Assembly (NCBI RefSeq): GCF_023278565.1
Contig: NC_064682.1
Span: 2,790,001 to 2,854,000 of the forward strand
From: Colletotrichum lupini
Lineage: Eukaryota > Ascomycota > Sordariomycetes > Glomerellales > Glomerellaceae
DNA length: 64,000 nt
Direction of reading: 5' to 3'
Shown: piece by piece, positions 23,979 through 34,341 of the stretch
Position numbering within the stretch: the stretch's first letter is position 1
Layout: every line of letters begins with the position of its first letter
The notes under the pieces: generated by a model
Seen by the model: only the letters and a program-made list of their open reading frames with translations
What the model was told of the DNA's origin: nothing
Databases searched by the model: none
Translations under genes and position numbers: made by a program

Positions 23979-24596
23979 TCAGCGTTTTCCTTTCCTCCTG
24001 TTTTTCTTGTTCTTCGGTTTCTTCCCCCTGTTTCCGCCACCGCCTTGCTGAGGCTGAATTGGAGCCGGCGCAGGAGGCTCCTCTACCTCGTCAGACCCCT
24101 CCTCCTCGTCGACCTCCTCTATTGTTTCAAGCCTCTCTTTTCTTCCAGATTCCTTGACCTTTCCGGGCTCCAATGGCTTGAGTGGCTCCGCAACCCTGGG
24201 CTCAGTCACGAAGAAGCTCAGTACCTTCGAGAAGCCCTTGCCGAAGTAGTTGGCCATGAAGAACGCCGCGAACATGATGAGCATCTTCTAGACGCGTTTC
24301 GGATTCGCCAACCACATCCAGAACTTCAGTCGCTCTGTCCAAAGATCCTGGTGCTCTTTCTGCCAACATCTGCAGCGGCCCCAAACTTCTCGCAGCCATC
24401 TCTCAACCCGTCCGAACAAAAAGTCGTATACCGGAATAACGACTGGTCGATAGAAGCGCCATACCAAACGGCAGAGCGATACGGTCATAGTTGGGTCATA
24501 GGCGAGAAATGCCAGTAGGAGGCAGCAGTAGACGAGCTCCTGGCGTAAAAGATCCGATATCCAGTAAGAAACGTCGAGAATCTGTGTGGTATTCAT
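23979..24596 (-). CDS. small membrane protein with an in-frame TAG
   Basis: Unrecognised fungal protein. From the ATG at 24596 the frame encodes about 102 residues with a hydrophobic segment (LVYCCLLLAFLAY) and a Trp/Arg-rich stretch ending ERLKFWMWLANPKRV, then a single TAG (24290-24288). The same frame then continues from KMLIMFAAFFMANYFGKGF through an acidic linker to a very basic tail (KKPKNKKNRRKGKR) and a stop at 23979. Both halves look protein-like, which fits one ~205-residue protein interrupted by a stop. Possibilities: a spliced intron ending exactly in that TAG (GTATGG or GTATAC donors lie upstream in phase, branch site weak), stop readthrough, a nonsense mutation, or two proteins. 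Function unknown; the basic tail could bind nucleic acid or the membrane surface. Confidence 0.55.
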
Positions 24597-24780
24597 GTTG
24601 ACTGTTGGCCAATCCTATCGTCCAGTACCCATTGTGCGCTCCAAAGCAGCCGTGCCATCATAAACCATTAACGCCTTGTCCTCAGTTGTCGAACCCATCG
24701 CCGTCGGGCTGCAACACTAATCCCAGAGACCCTTGAACGCCGATCCTAATGCTACGAATAGGTTTGCAGGGGAAGTTAAG

Positions 24781-25322
24781 TTACTGGCGGGTGGTGAAGT
24801 CGATCTCGTGCTCAGATCGGTCATACGTGGTTGTGGCTGCCTTATCACATGTGCAGGCATCTAAGAAGGGTGTTAGCCATCATGCGAACGAGAGAAGAGA
24901 AGATCAATGAACATACCTGCGGGACGAGATCCGCAGGAGCAGGTCTCGCCGGATGGCTTAGTGTTCTCTGTGGCGGCACGGTCGCAAGTGCATTCTCCAA
25001 CGGGGCGGGCTCTGCACGAGCAGCGAGGTCCGGCGACAGCATTCTCGGAGGCGGCCTTGCTGCAGGTGCAGTGGAGGGCAGACTGCTTGCCGCAGGAGCA
25101 GGTAGCTTGCTGGGCTGAGGAGCAAGACGGGTTAGCTTGTAAAGTTTTGGTAGTGTCATTGTCGGTTATGGATGGTTTGAGAATGATATTGTGTTCAAGG
25201 ACGAGAGAGATGTCGAGATGATGTTCAAGTTGAGGGATCGGGGGATCAGTGGATGAGAAGTACATACCACAGACGCACTCGGCGCTCTTGCCGCAGCAGG
25301 TGGAAGCCTTGGTGACAGTCAT
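24781..25322 (-). CDS. metallothionein-like cysteine-rich protein
   Basis: A 110-residue cytosolic-looking protein with about 17 cysteines, most in Cys-X-Cys pairs (ATCSCGKQS, LHCTCSKAA, PRCSCRARP, GECTCDRAA, ETCSCGSRP, DACTCDKAA). That spacing fits metal-thiolate clusters, so binding of copper or zinc is likely (inference). Exons 25322-25268, 25114-24917 and 24860-24781; phases and GT/AG ends fit, and each splice restores the repeat pattern. Two alternating modules repeat along the chain: CxC-G-(K/S)xx and TCxKAA/TCDRAA. The C-terminal ~20 residues are charged and Cys-free. There is no signal peptide. I recognise this as a widespread ascomycete Cys-rich family without an established gene name. 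It is much longer than classical fungal metallothioneins of 20-60 residues. Confidence 0.82.
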
Positions 25323-27080
25323 TGTGATTGTTAAGTGGGAAGGTGAGGTTGGTAGAGGGTAGGATAGCAAGTAGAAACTGGTTCTGAATGTAGAAGAAGC
25401 CGGGAGCGATGTGAGAGTTGTCTTGGGTTGAATTGGTCTGAATTGAACTGTATCGAATGGAACATCATCCAAAAAGGCAGTCGCAGAGGGGTCCTTTTAA
25501 GCATCTGCGATGCAGGGAAGGAGGGGCCGAGTCCCGACGTCACGGTTCCTGGCCATCATGGTGGGTGATCCCTGCACTAGGTCATCAGCTACCCTTCCAT
25601 TGGCTAGAGATTTCTCTGACCAATGGCAACAGCTTCATTTCCAACAATGTGCCCAGGTTGCATCGGGCCATTTCCATGGCCAGATCCTGCTATGTCAGCC
25701 CATGTGTGAACGGTGCAATTGCATGACAGCGGGACGGGTAACTGTCATTTGCGCCCACATCTTTTTTGGTCAGCATTTGACGACGGTGGCACGGTTGGCT
25801 CGCGTGGTGTGGCATCCTGGGTTTACACCCTGTGTACAGTACGATTAGCTTTCTCCTCAATGCGGATATGGATCTCTGAGGTTCTATCCGGCAACGCCCG
25901 CTGCTAAGCTACCTTACACTGCTTCTGCACCCGTTGGTTGCTTTTAACTTTACTCTCGTACATTGCTTCAATTAACAATCACATATGCTAGCAAGCCATG
26001 CGTCATTCTACTGAACCTTTTGGCCGGCTGTGGGGAGGCAAACGCAGCAATTCCTCTAGTTTGAAGGATGCCAAGTTCCCCATGGCTCCAAGAACATATA
26101 CACCGCTTGCATGCGCCTGCCCGTGTTCAAGCTAGTATATCAAGTCTTGTCGTTGAACGTTGTCTTGGCTTCTGGCCAACGGCAAACGTCACCTCGCAAG
26201 AAATAGAATGTTAGCCTTGGCTGTCTCCGTAACATCTCTCGATCCCGTTCTGTGGGTGGGGGCTCCGCTGATGCTTGATCATAATCATGAGCTGTGCCGC
26301 TTGCATGTTTTCCCATCAGAGCAACTGCCTGTCTTACTTTTGTGAGAGAGCGGCCGGTGTGCTATGCTTTGTCATGCTGATATATGATGCCATTGCTCGA
26401 TAATTGCTATCCATAACCACTAAGCTTTCATGAGCAGGCTTGAGTGCTAGTCTTGCTATCATGAGAACACCAGTTGGCGTCGATAGCCAGGCTTCACTGG
26501 GAGCAATTCCCACCTGGACTAAGTGAAGGTAAATGGCTCGGGGTGAAATCCGAGTGAATCGTCCAAAAGATGCAATAGACCGTTGCCCCGAGTTCCTGCA
26601 TACACGTCAACTTCCTTCATGTGCGGACCTTTGCTCCGTTTGCTCCGCCTGATGCGTGATCGAGCACTCGACGAACACTCCTGATGCCCACACCCATCAT
26701 CTTCCTTCATCTTGGGACCCGAATACGCCTCTGTTTATCCTGGCGTCCGTTTGCTGCCATTCTTTTCAACTTGACCGCCTCGCCTCAGCCTTGGACTTAC
26801 TTCCCCTCCTTCCAAAATAATCAAGCGGCTCGCAATCTTTTCTGTCTTGGCCTGATTTTTTTATCCTCAAGCTTGCCAGTCACAAAGTGGACTTCAGCAG
26901 CCCTACTTCCAGGTACCTTCCAAACTGCAGGGTGTTTGAGATTTCAAATCGTGAGTACCTCACTCTCGCCCCCAACCTGATCAAACCTTCATTTTCTCAT
27001 CTTCAAACCATCAGATACAGCAAGAAAAGGCATCCATCCCAACATCAGCTCTCACCATCTCTCATCCCTAAAGCTCCAAG
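25323..27080. other. divergent intergenic region, Cys-rich protein / kinase-like
   Basis: About 1.75 kb with no recognisable gene. The right 400 bases are pyrimidine-rich and probably the leader of the kinase-like gene; a possible leader intron donor (GTGAGT at 26,951) is visible. Everything else is unassigned. Confidence 0.45.
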
Positions 27081-28553
27081 ATGGTCGTCCCGACTGACCC
27101 CAAACTGCTCTCCATTCTCGCCGACAGAGGAGGCGTCAACATCAGACAGCTCGAGGTCGGATACCGTCAATTCGTCGACAAGATGGTTCCCAAAGTCTTG
27201 TGGGGAGCCAAACCCTTCAGCATCGACCTCATTCACCCTCCCGAGCCCTTCATCGCCCGCCGCGCCTACAAGCTCACCTTTGACGAGCCTCCCAAGACCG
27301 GCATCCCCAAGCAGCTCATCCTCGACGTCAAGTTCGGCCCCAGCCCTATAAACGCTGGCGTCTTTGTCAACATCACCAACCCCGTCGGAAACGTCTCCAC
27401 GTTTGACACGGCAGGGCGTTGTCAAGAGATCGCTCGCTCTTGGCTCCCCAATCTGGTCCCCCGCGTCATCCGCGTTGGTGTCTATGAGACGGATGATGGC
27501 GATGTCGATTACATCGTGACAGAGCACATCCCCAACACAGTGACCCTCGACAAAGTCTGGTCCTCCCTCACTCCTCAGTCGCAGGACCGCATCATGGGCC
27601 AGCTCGTCACTGCGCTTGAAACCCTCCAGAAGGAACATGGCTTCTCTGAGAAGGATATTGAAGAGGCGCTCAGGGCCGTCGATCTGTCCGGCAACATCGA
27701 CTACACCGCCCCCGTCGTCCTCAACGGTCCCAAGACCCCCGAGCCGATTCCCCTGGACCAAATCCCCGCCTGGCCTCCGCAGTTCACCTCGCAGAAGCGC
27801 GTCCGCCTCCTTCTCCAGCGCTACGCCAGCGAATTCCGTCCCGCCCGCCACCACTCCCCAGCCACCACCTTTACAGAGCGCAAAGACGGCAGCTTCAACA
27901 TCAGATTCCCCAGCGCGGATCATCCAATGGACGTCCAGTTTCTCACATGCAGACACATCCAGGAGCTCGGCAGAGCCCTCGTCCTCTGCCACATGGACCT
28001 CGAGCCCCGCAACATCCTCGTCAAGCTCGTTGAGCAGCCCACCAGCGATCCCGCCGATGGCAAACCTGAGAAGGAACTCCAGCTGGCTGGCATCGTCTCC
28101 TGGCAAAAGGCCACTTTCGCCCCCTTCTCCATGGAGCGAGGTCTTAAGGATGCGCTGCTCGGCTGCCAGTTCAACTCGGACTACGCGTGGTACAGGCTCT
28201 TTGTCGAGCGCACCAAGCACCTAATCCCGGATCAATTCTCCAATGCTAACGAGCATGTGTTGGCGGCCATGGTGAGCATGCGCTTCGCTGCTCGTGCGCT
28301 GGACTGCAACTACACGACGACAGCCCACCAGCAGCATTTCTATGCCATGGAGAAGATTACCATGACCTCAAACCGGAAGGAAGGATGGGTCAGAATGCCT
28401 GGCGCCCAGGACCATGAGTCGCCTTCGGACTCGGAGTACCGAGAGATGGGCAATGGTCTTGTGCGCAAGCTGCTATATAACCACTTTCAGACGATTCCGA
28501 GACACAGCTGGCCACAGAGGATTGTGGATGCCTTTGCCCAGTATGATGCTTGA
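27081..28553 (+). CDS. APH-like phosphotransferase fold, probable pseudokinase
   Basis: Single-exon gene for 490 residues of the aminoglycoside phosphotransferase / choline-kinase-like superfamily, widely expanded in filamentous fungi with few known substrates. The N-lobe region around residues 90-150 ends in an interlobe-like stretch (VDYIVTEHIPNTVTLDKVW). The catalytic-loop equivalent is present as LCHMDLEPRNILVK: the Asp and Asn of H-x-D-x-x-x-x-N are kept. In the metal-binding motif, normally I-I-D-W-E, the sequence is GIVSWQKATFAP, so Asp is replaced by Ser and Glu by Gln. This suggests loss of phosphotransfer or a binding-only role (inference). The gene is intact, in line with selection for something. 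The start at 27081 has a good context (AAGATGGTC). Confidence 0.72.
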   Translation: MVVPTDPKLLSILADRGGVNIRQLEVGYRQFVDKMVPKVLWGAKPFSIDLIHPPEPFIARRAYKLTFDEPPKTGIPKQLILDVKFGPSPINAGVFVNITNPVGNVSTFDTAGRCQEIARSWLPNLVPRVIRVGVYETDDGDVDYIVTEHIPNTVTLDKVWSSLTPQSQDRIMGQLVTALETLQKEHGFSEKDIEEALRAVDLSGNIDYTAPVVLNGPKTPEPIPLDQIPAWPPQFTSQKRVRLLLQRYASEFRPARHHSPATTFTERKDGSFNIRFPSADHPMDVQFLTCRHIQELGRALVLCHMDLEPRNILVKLVEQPTSDPADGKPEKELQLAGIVSWQKATFAPFSMERGLKDALLGCQFNSDYAWYRLFVERTKHLIPDQFSNANEHVLAAMVSMRFAARALDCNYTTTAHQQHFYAMEKITMTSNRKEGWVRMPGAQDHESPSDSEYREMGNGLVRKLLYNHFQTIPRHSWPQRIVDAFAQYDA

Positions 28554-30032
28554 GCTGTCGATTCTTGGACAGTCTTTGTCGTGCCGTGGTCACCGGGGAA
28601 AGCTACGTTCTTCTGATGACATTAGGAGTTAGAGAGAAAATCTCTTCACGCTTGGGCAGTGCGAATGTTTGCAGAAGACAACGAAGACTGTCCTCGGCCA
28701 TCACCTGCTTTGTATCCTGGAAGGAACGTCATCTTTCCGAAAGTACATAGCGCGTGGGACTGATATGGGGGTTATCGGCATTGTATCAGGAGGAGATAAA
28801 CGCGCCTAGTAGACTAGCAGATAACTAGGTCTAGACAGCCTCTCATTCAATCGATTGTCCATGACATTGCATTTGCACCTTGTTCGTCGCCGTCCTGTGC
28901 TCTTGGTTTATTGGTGCCGATTTGACATGGCGGGGCAAGGAGCTGAACATTAGGAGTGAATCTCGTGCTTACTAAGCCAGGTATCTGTTTCATCAGGGGT
29001 CAAAGCTCTGTGGACACTCTGAATCCCTTGGTCACACCAAATTGAACCGCTTTCTTCTTGCAATGTCTCTACTCTGAGGCCGCTGTGACTAATATGTTGC
29101 TGCAAAGCCAGACAAGGCTGATTATCCCACAGTTCAAAGCTTACCAGATTCTTTCCCATTCATGATAGGCGAGGCAACACCCCCGGCGATGTTGACTCTC
29201 GGATGTGAAGGACACTGGATCTCAAATTCATCTTATTCCGATCTTGGAGCGTGGTATGGGAATCTCCCATCTATCTCATGATTGCTTTTATCTTCGGGAT
29301 GGACGAACCAAACGCATCAGAAGTGTTACAACTGGTCTCTCACCCAAGATGAATTGCCTTCCTACCTTACTCATTGCTTTGCTTGGTGTCAAGCCTAGCT
29401 TCAAACCTCAACTCATGCCACAGAATATTCCGGCAACGCCTCTAGTCCTTGGGGCTCTCACTTAGAGATGAGTGTATGGTTTGCTCTGAAAGTATCGCAA
29501 TATCCTAGAGTGTTCTGTCAAGGTCAGACACAAAGCCCTCTTCCATCGAAACCCAGCGACCAGGTTAAAGATAGAAGGCCCGAGTCCTCAGTCCCCCATG
29601 TTACTTATTGTCTCGCGACATCACCAAGGACGGCAGAAGAGGCCAATCGTAATGTTTCCCCGTAGTGCATGAAGTTACACGAGGGTACGCGCAGTGAGCC
29701 TCCGGTCCAGCTTTCTCCTCATGTAACTACTTTCAAGGTTCTCTTTCCGCTCTTTTAACGGCCAATGGCATTGGGAAGGAAGGCCTATCCGGCATCTTGC
29801 CGCATTCACTTGCCTTTGTCCAGGGACCGTACTTCCTTCCCACTTTCACGTCTGCTTTGTGTATTTCTCTCAATTCTTCAAAGCTGCTCACTTTCTACTT
29901 TCGTTGGCCTTTTGCCCTTCAATACTATCTACTCTTTCTCTCATTTCCCCTTCTTTCCCTCCTTTTCTCAAACGTCTTTCCTTCACTCAGTTTGTCGAGG
30001 GCACTAGAGGATATGCGATCCATCTAGCAACC
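28554..30032 (+). other. intergenic gap with pyrimidine-rich leader at its right end
   Basis: No gene recognised between 28,554 and about 29,760. From about 29,800 the plus strand is dominated by C and T up to the next start codon, typical of a fungal core promoter and leader. Confidence 0.5.
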
Positions 30033-31792
30033 ATGGCGAAGCTTCGCGGCTTCATGATCTTTCTTTTGATATCAACCATCGCCGACGCAAATCTCGCCAC
30101 GTTCTGTCACTCTGCTGTCGAGCCATCGTTGACCTCATTCTCGGACGACGGATACTTGCAGACTCTGGCAACGACTCGAGCTCCCCAGGAGCCTGAGAGC
30201 GCTCCGGCCGGGAAATTCCTGCTAGAAGAGAAGGCCAGCCAGAAGCAGGATGATATAGCCCTTCACCAGATGTGGGCGAGACAGAACCTCACGTAAGTAC
30301 AAAGTTCACTGCGCCTAGATTGACGCTAACCATATGGTCTAGACCACCCGTTGAAGCGACAATTCAAGTCACCACCGTCACTGTTGTCCGAACGGTGACT
30401 GTCGAGCTTGCTAGCCGAACCGAAGTGATCTGGGCGCCTCTTCAGCAGACCTTGACTTTCATCAATCCCACCCTGGTCTTCGAGACGAATATCGTTACCG
30501 CGTCGCAACCTCGAAATATTGCAGTGAGAGACGCGGCAGACGCCATCGCATCGGGTCAAACGGCGATTTCCGAAATATCCTCGACCGACACGCACTATCT
30601 TGAAGGTGCTGGCTTCTCATCGCACCGGACTCCTGTTCGGAGGCAGACCCCAGCTTCAATCAATAGGGTTTCCGTAGTCACCATCGAGATCACGACCACA
30701 ATAGTGGCGAGCGGCACCATCGTCCGCACTGTCACCATCTTCGAACCTACATTCGTTTCTGTGACGAAGACGCCTACTCTGACGTCGACGATCTTTACAA
30801 CCACGACCCTTCCCATTAAGGATGGAGGTTCCAACTCACCTGCGATCGCACCATCTCCACCGGCTAGCCACAAGGTCATTTCCAGCGATGGCGCTCAGCA
30901 GACTCCATCGTTTGTAGGCCTCAAATCTTCTTCTGTCACGGCAACGACGCCAAAAGCCCTTGAACCCACAGAGCTTTCGGTCGTCTCCAACACTATAGGC
31001 GCACCCGAGAGCAGTCGCATCCGCTCAGAATTCGATACTCCTCGCAGTACCTTTACATCATCCTCAGTACTTCCGAGTCCATCACCTGTGACCAATGACG
31101 GTAACTCAGCGAGGGTTGGGCCCGCAGCGAGCAGTAGTCCCTCTATGAGATCAACTTCGACGACGGCTGTTCCACCCTTTACGGAAACTCTTCTTCCTCC
31201 AACTGAGCGCACTGCCAGGCCATCGTTGAGTCCTGGAGTAATCGCAGGCGTCGCTGTAGGCGCAACCTTTGCTCTCACAGCTCTGATCCTGCTATTCCTC
31301 TGCATACGTCGACAAAGGTCCAAACGCAGGCGACATCTTCAGTTGAACGAAGACGACCGTTACATGACATCTGCCATAGCTGCTACCGCTATGATGAATC
31401 GGCCGACATCTAACGCTGTAGCCTACGATCGACCTTGTCATATGCCGCGAACCGAAGGCAGCAGTGGCAAAAGTTCCGAAGAAGAGCAGGTGCGAATTGT
31501 CATTCAGCCCGTCCCCAAGAAAAGAAGCATGAGCAGCGTGCTCTCGGCCATACCAAAGGTTTGGCCTCGACCACCGGGATATACCGGCAAGGCATACAGC
31601 TTTTCTGCAGGCGGGAGCGGCGAAACGACTCCAAGGGAGCCGGTAGGATGGAGCGTTGAGAGCGAGTATGGAAGCTCGGGCAATCTGGATGCATCGCGAA
31701 GTGGAGGTTATCAGGAAGCCATTGCCTCGAAAGGGCCGGCAGCAACCCACTCCAGAGCAAATGACAGATGCGAGACGGGTTGGATCAGATGA
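30033..31792 (+). CDS. single-pass mucin-like cell-surface protein
   Basis: Exons 30033-30292 and 30343-31792 (intron 30293-30342 with a GCTAAC branch site) encode 569 residues. A signal peptide (MAKLRGFMIFLLISTIADA) leads into a short region with one Cys, then two related Thr/Val-rich modules (VTTVTVVRTVTVELAS and VVTIEITTTIVASGTIVRTV) and a long Ser/Thr/Pro-rich, probably O-glycosylated stalk. One transmembrane helix follows (GVIAGVAVGATFALTALILL) with a basic stop-transfer motif (RRQRSKRRR) and a ~150-residue cytoplasmic tail. This layout matches fungal wall-stress sensor or adhesin-like proteins (Mid2/Wsc-like), but no WSC or CFEM cysteine domain is present. The exact C terminus is uncertain because a protein-like frame continues downstream (31,793-32,220). 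Confidence 0.78.
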
Positions 31793-31807
31793 ACTAACGC
31801 AATGAAT

Positions 31808-32220
31808 GGAGTAGTTATCCCAAGACTAATGACATACGGGTTGTGCCTTCTAGAAGTGTGGAAAGTTCACCGGTCACTTTGAGTAAGATGGGGCTCTTTC
31901 GCTCACCGATGCAAATCTTACCCGCAATGCAAAGTGAGATCATACCACAATCGGTACAACCTCCGTCGACGTATCATTACTCCGTTGTGACAGAACTCAG
32001 CACACTGCATCTAGTAGCCTATCCCGAGGCCCTGCCCACCGATTCGTATGTCGCACTGCAGAATACAGTTGGGATGTTGCATTGGCACATCACCGGTGCG
32101 GGGTTCTTAAATAAGCAAGGTGAGCAGATGTTCATTCAATCATTGTTGGATTGCACCAAAGAATTGGCTTCAACGTACTTAAAGTGTGCGCTTTCCGTCA
32201 GACATGGGGAGTTGTTCTGA
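31808..32220 (+). other. protein-like open frame, possible C-terminal exon
   Basis: In a different frame from the surface-protein gene, a plus-strand frame free of stops reads SSYPKTNDIRVVPSRSVESS and on through PSTYHYSVVTELSTLHLVAY to a stop at 32,220. It starts just after a CTAAC branch-like word (31,793) and an AG, so it could be a final exon of the upstream gene spliced from a donor inside its annotated tail. I could not fix the donor. It may also be a chance frame. Confidence 0.25.
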
Positions 32221-32286
32221 GGCCGGTCGTCGCTATTCTTCCATGCACGAAGTTCGCCTCCGATTTCCTCAACCACCGGACAGAGC

Positions 32287-34341
32287 ATGGCGTCTAAACT
32301 AGTGATTGGACTCCTGTTGGCGACAGCTTCAGTGCTAGGACAACATACTGAGCAGGTCAAGAGAACTTTCGACTCAATCGCTGAGCAGTATGACTTTATC
32401 GTAGTTGGGAGCGGAACAAGCGGCCTGGTCGTGGCCAACAGACTGAGCGAAGATCCCGAAAGTGAGTCTCAGCGTCATCAGTAGTCTCAAATCCAACGTA
32501 TCTGATGCTGATTCACTGTGTGTGCTCTCAGAAACGGTATTAGTCGTCGAATACGGAGACTTTGCCAACACAATCAACGTCACCGTGCCCTACTTTGCAA
32601 CATACGACCAGTCGGCGCGCCTCTACAACGTGACGTCGGTCCCTCAAACCCATCTTGGTAATCGAACATCTCGCCTTCGTATCGGTGCTGTGGTTGGCGG
32701 AGGCTCCACCGTCAACGGAATGGCTTGGGACCGTGGCTCTGAAGCCGACTATGATGCGTGGGAGGCCCTTGGGAACCCCGGTTGGGGCTGGGCGACCCTT
32801 TTCAAATATTTCCAAAAGTCGTCTACGTTCGCGCCGCCTGTGGGTGAGTATGTCGAGGAGTACGGGTACGAATGGAGCGAGAATGCGTATGGCGATGGTC
32901 CCATTCAGGTCGGGTTTCCTTCGTGGCAGTGGCCAGAGTCTGGTGAGGTGCCCTCTTGACGGAGTCATGTCCCCGCTGATTAATTTGCTAATGTCACCAA
33001 AAAGCTCTCATGGCACAAGCATGGGCTCAGGACATCAAAGCGCCCACGTTGAAAGACGGTGCCGACGGTGACAACGTCGGCATTGCATGGCTCCCGCAGA
33101 ACTCTGGCGGTCCGAACGCGACTCGATCAACCGCTGAGACTGCGTACTTCAATCCAGTCAGCGCCCGCGAGAATCTACATCTGCTTATACGTCACTACGG
33201 TGCAGCGATAAGATTTGAGGGCAACACAACAACCGGCATAGTGATTGGCAGCCGTGATGGCTCCGAGACCAAGTTCGTGGAGTCTCGGAACGTGGTGCTC
33301 GCCGCGGGCGCAGTCCACACCCCTCAACTACTCCAATTGAGTGGCATTGGGCCTCAGAAGCTGTTGAAGTCATTGGATATTGAGGTTGTGGTTGATTTAC
33401 CAGGTGTTGGTGCGAACTTCCAGGACCATCCTTCCATCTTCATGGTCTACGATTGTAAGTTGAACAGCCACTTTAGAACTCCTGTCAGAAAGCTCATGTC
33501 TCTTTACAAAGTTGCAAACGACACATCTATCAATCCCACCCTCATGAACAACGAAACCTTCTACAACGAGTCCTGGGCAGAGTACGAAGCCAACAGAACC
33601 GGGCCACACACACACGCCTGGGGAAACCGCGTCGTCTTCACATCCCTCCAAGACCTCGATCCAGACAACTACCAAGCCATCGCAGACGCCGTCACAACCC
33701 AAGACCCGCTGCAATATCTTCCTGAAGTCTACGCCGAGAACCCGGCACTCCTCGAGGGCTTCAACCGCCAGCGTGAGATCCTGAGCCAGAGATTCCGCAA
33801 TCCAAAGGCAGGCGTCATGGAATTTACCTGGGGCGGCGCGGAATCCGTCCCCGTAGCCCTCCAGAAACCCCTCTCGCGCGGCACAATCACCATCAACAGC
33901 ACGAACCCGGACCCCGGACCCTCCACCCCAGGCGCCGGCGGCGCACAAGTCGACTTCAACACCCTCTCGAACCCAATCGACACCCTCCTCCTCCTCCGCG
34001 CCGTCGCCAAAGCCCGCGCCTTCATGGCGAGTCCCAGCGTCGAGACGCTCGCCGCGGTGGAGATCCTCCCGGGCCCGGGCGTCACCAGCGACGCTGAGAT
34101 TGAGACCCTCATGCGGGAGTCGTGGCTGTCTTCGAGCCTCGATCACCCGGTCGGCACGGCGGCGATGATGCCGCGGGATCTGGGGGGCGTTGTGGATAGT
34201 GGGCTGAGGGTGTATGGCGTTGAGGGGTTGTGGGTTGTGGATGCGAGCGTTATGCCGATGTTGCCTGCGGCGCATACGCAGGCCACCGTGTATGCTGTTG
34301 CGGAGTATGCGGCTGATCTTATCAAGGGTGTTGGGAAGTGA
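32287..34341 (+). CDS. secreted GMC oxidoreductase
   Basis: FAD-dependent enzyme of the glucose-methanol-choline family (aryl-alcohol oxidase / glucose dehydrogenase-like). Exons 32287-32461, 32532-32942 and 33005-34341 encode 640 residues. A signal peptide (MASKLVIGLLLATASVLGQ) points to secretion. The dinucleotide-binding motif is YDFIVVGSGTSGLVVANRLS, the second GMC signature is VVLAAGAVHTPQLLQLSGIG, and a flavin-contact segment reads RIGAVVGGGSTVNGM. Both catalytic positions are present near the C terminus: His in SSLDHPVGTAAMMP and His in PAAHTQATVY. There are several N-glycosylation sequons. Oxidation of an alcohol or sugar with release of H2O2 or reduction of quinones is expected; the substrate cannot be told. 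Confidence 0.92.

Noticed and set aside
23829..24518. 229-codon plus-strand frame
   Set aside because: Opposite strand of the small membrane protein gene; the minus-strand reading has a coherent hydrophobic segment and basic tail.
27045..28220. Minus-strand open frame of 391 codons
   Set aside because: Antisense to the intact kinase-like gene, whose own frame carries recognisable motifs; created by GC-rich third positions.
33397..34275. Minus-strand open frame of 292 codons
   Set aside because: Antisense to the GMC oxidoreductase exon with its conserved His residues; no motifs of its own.
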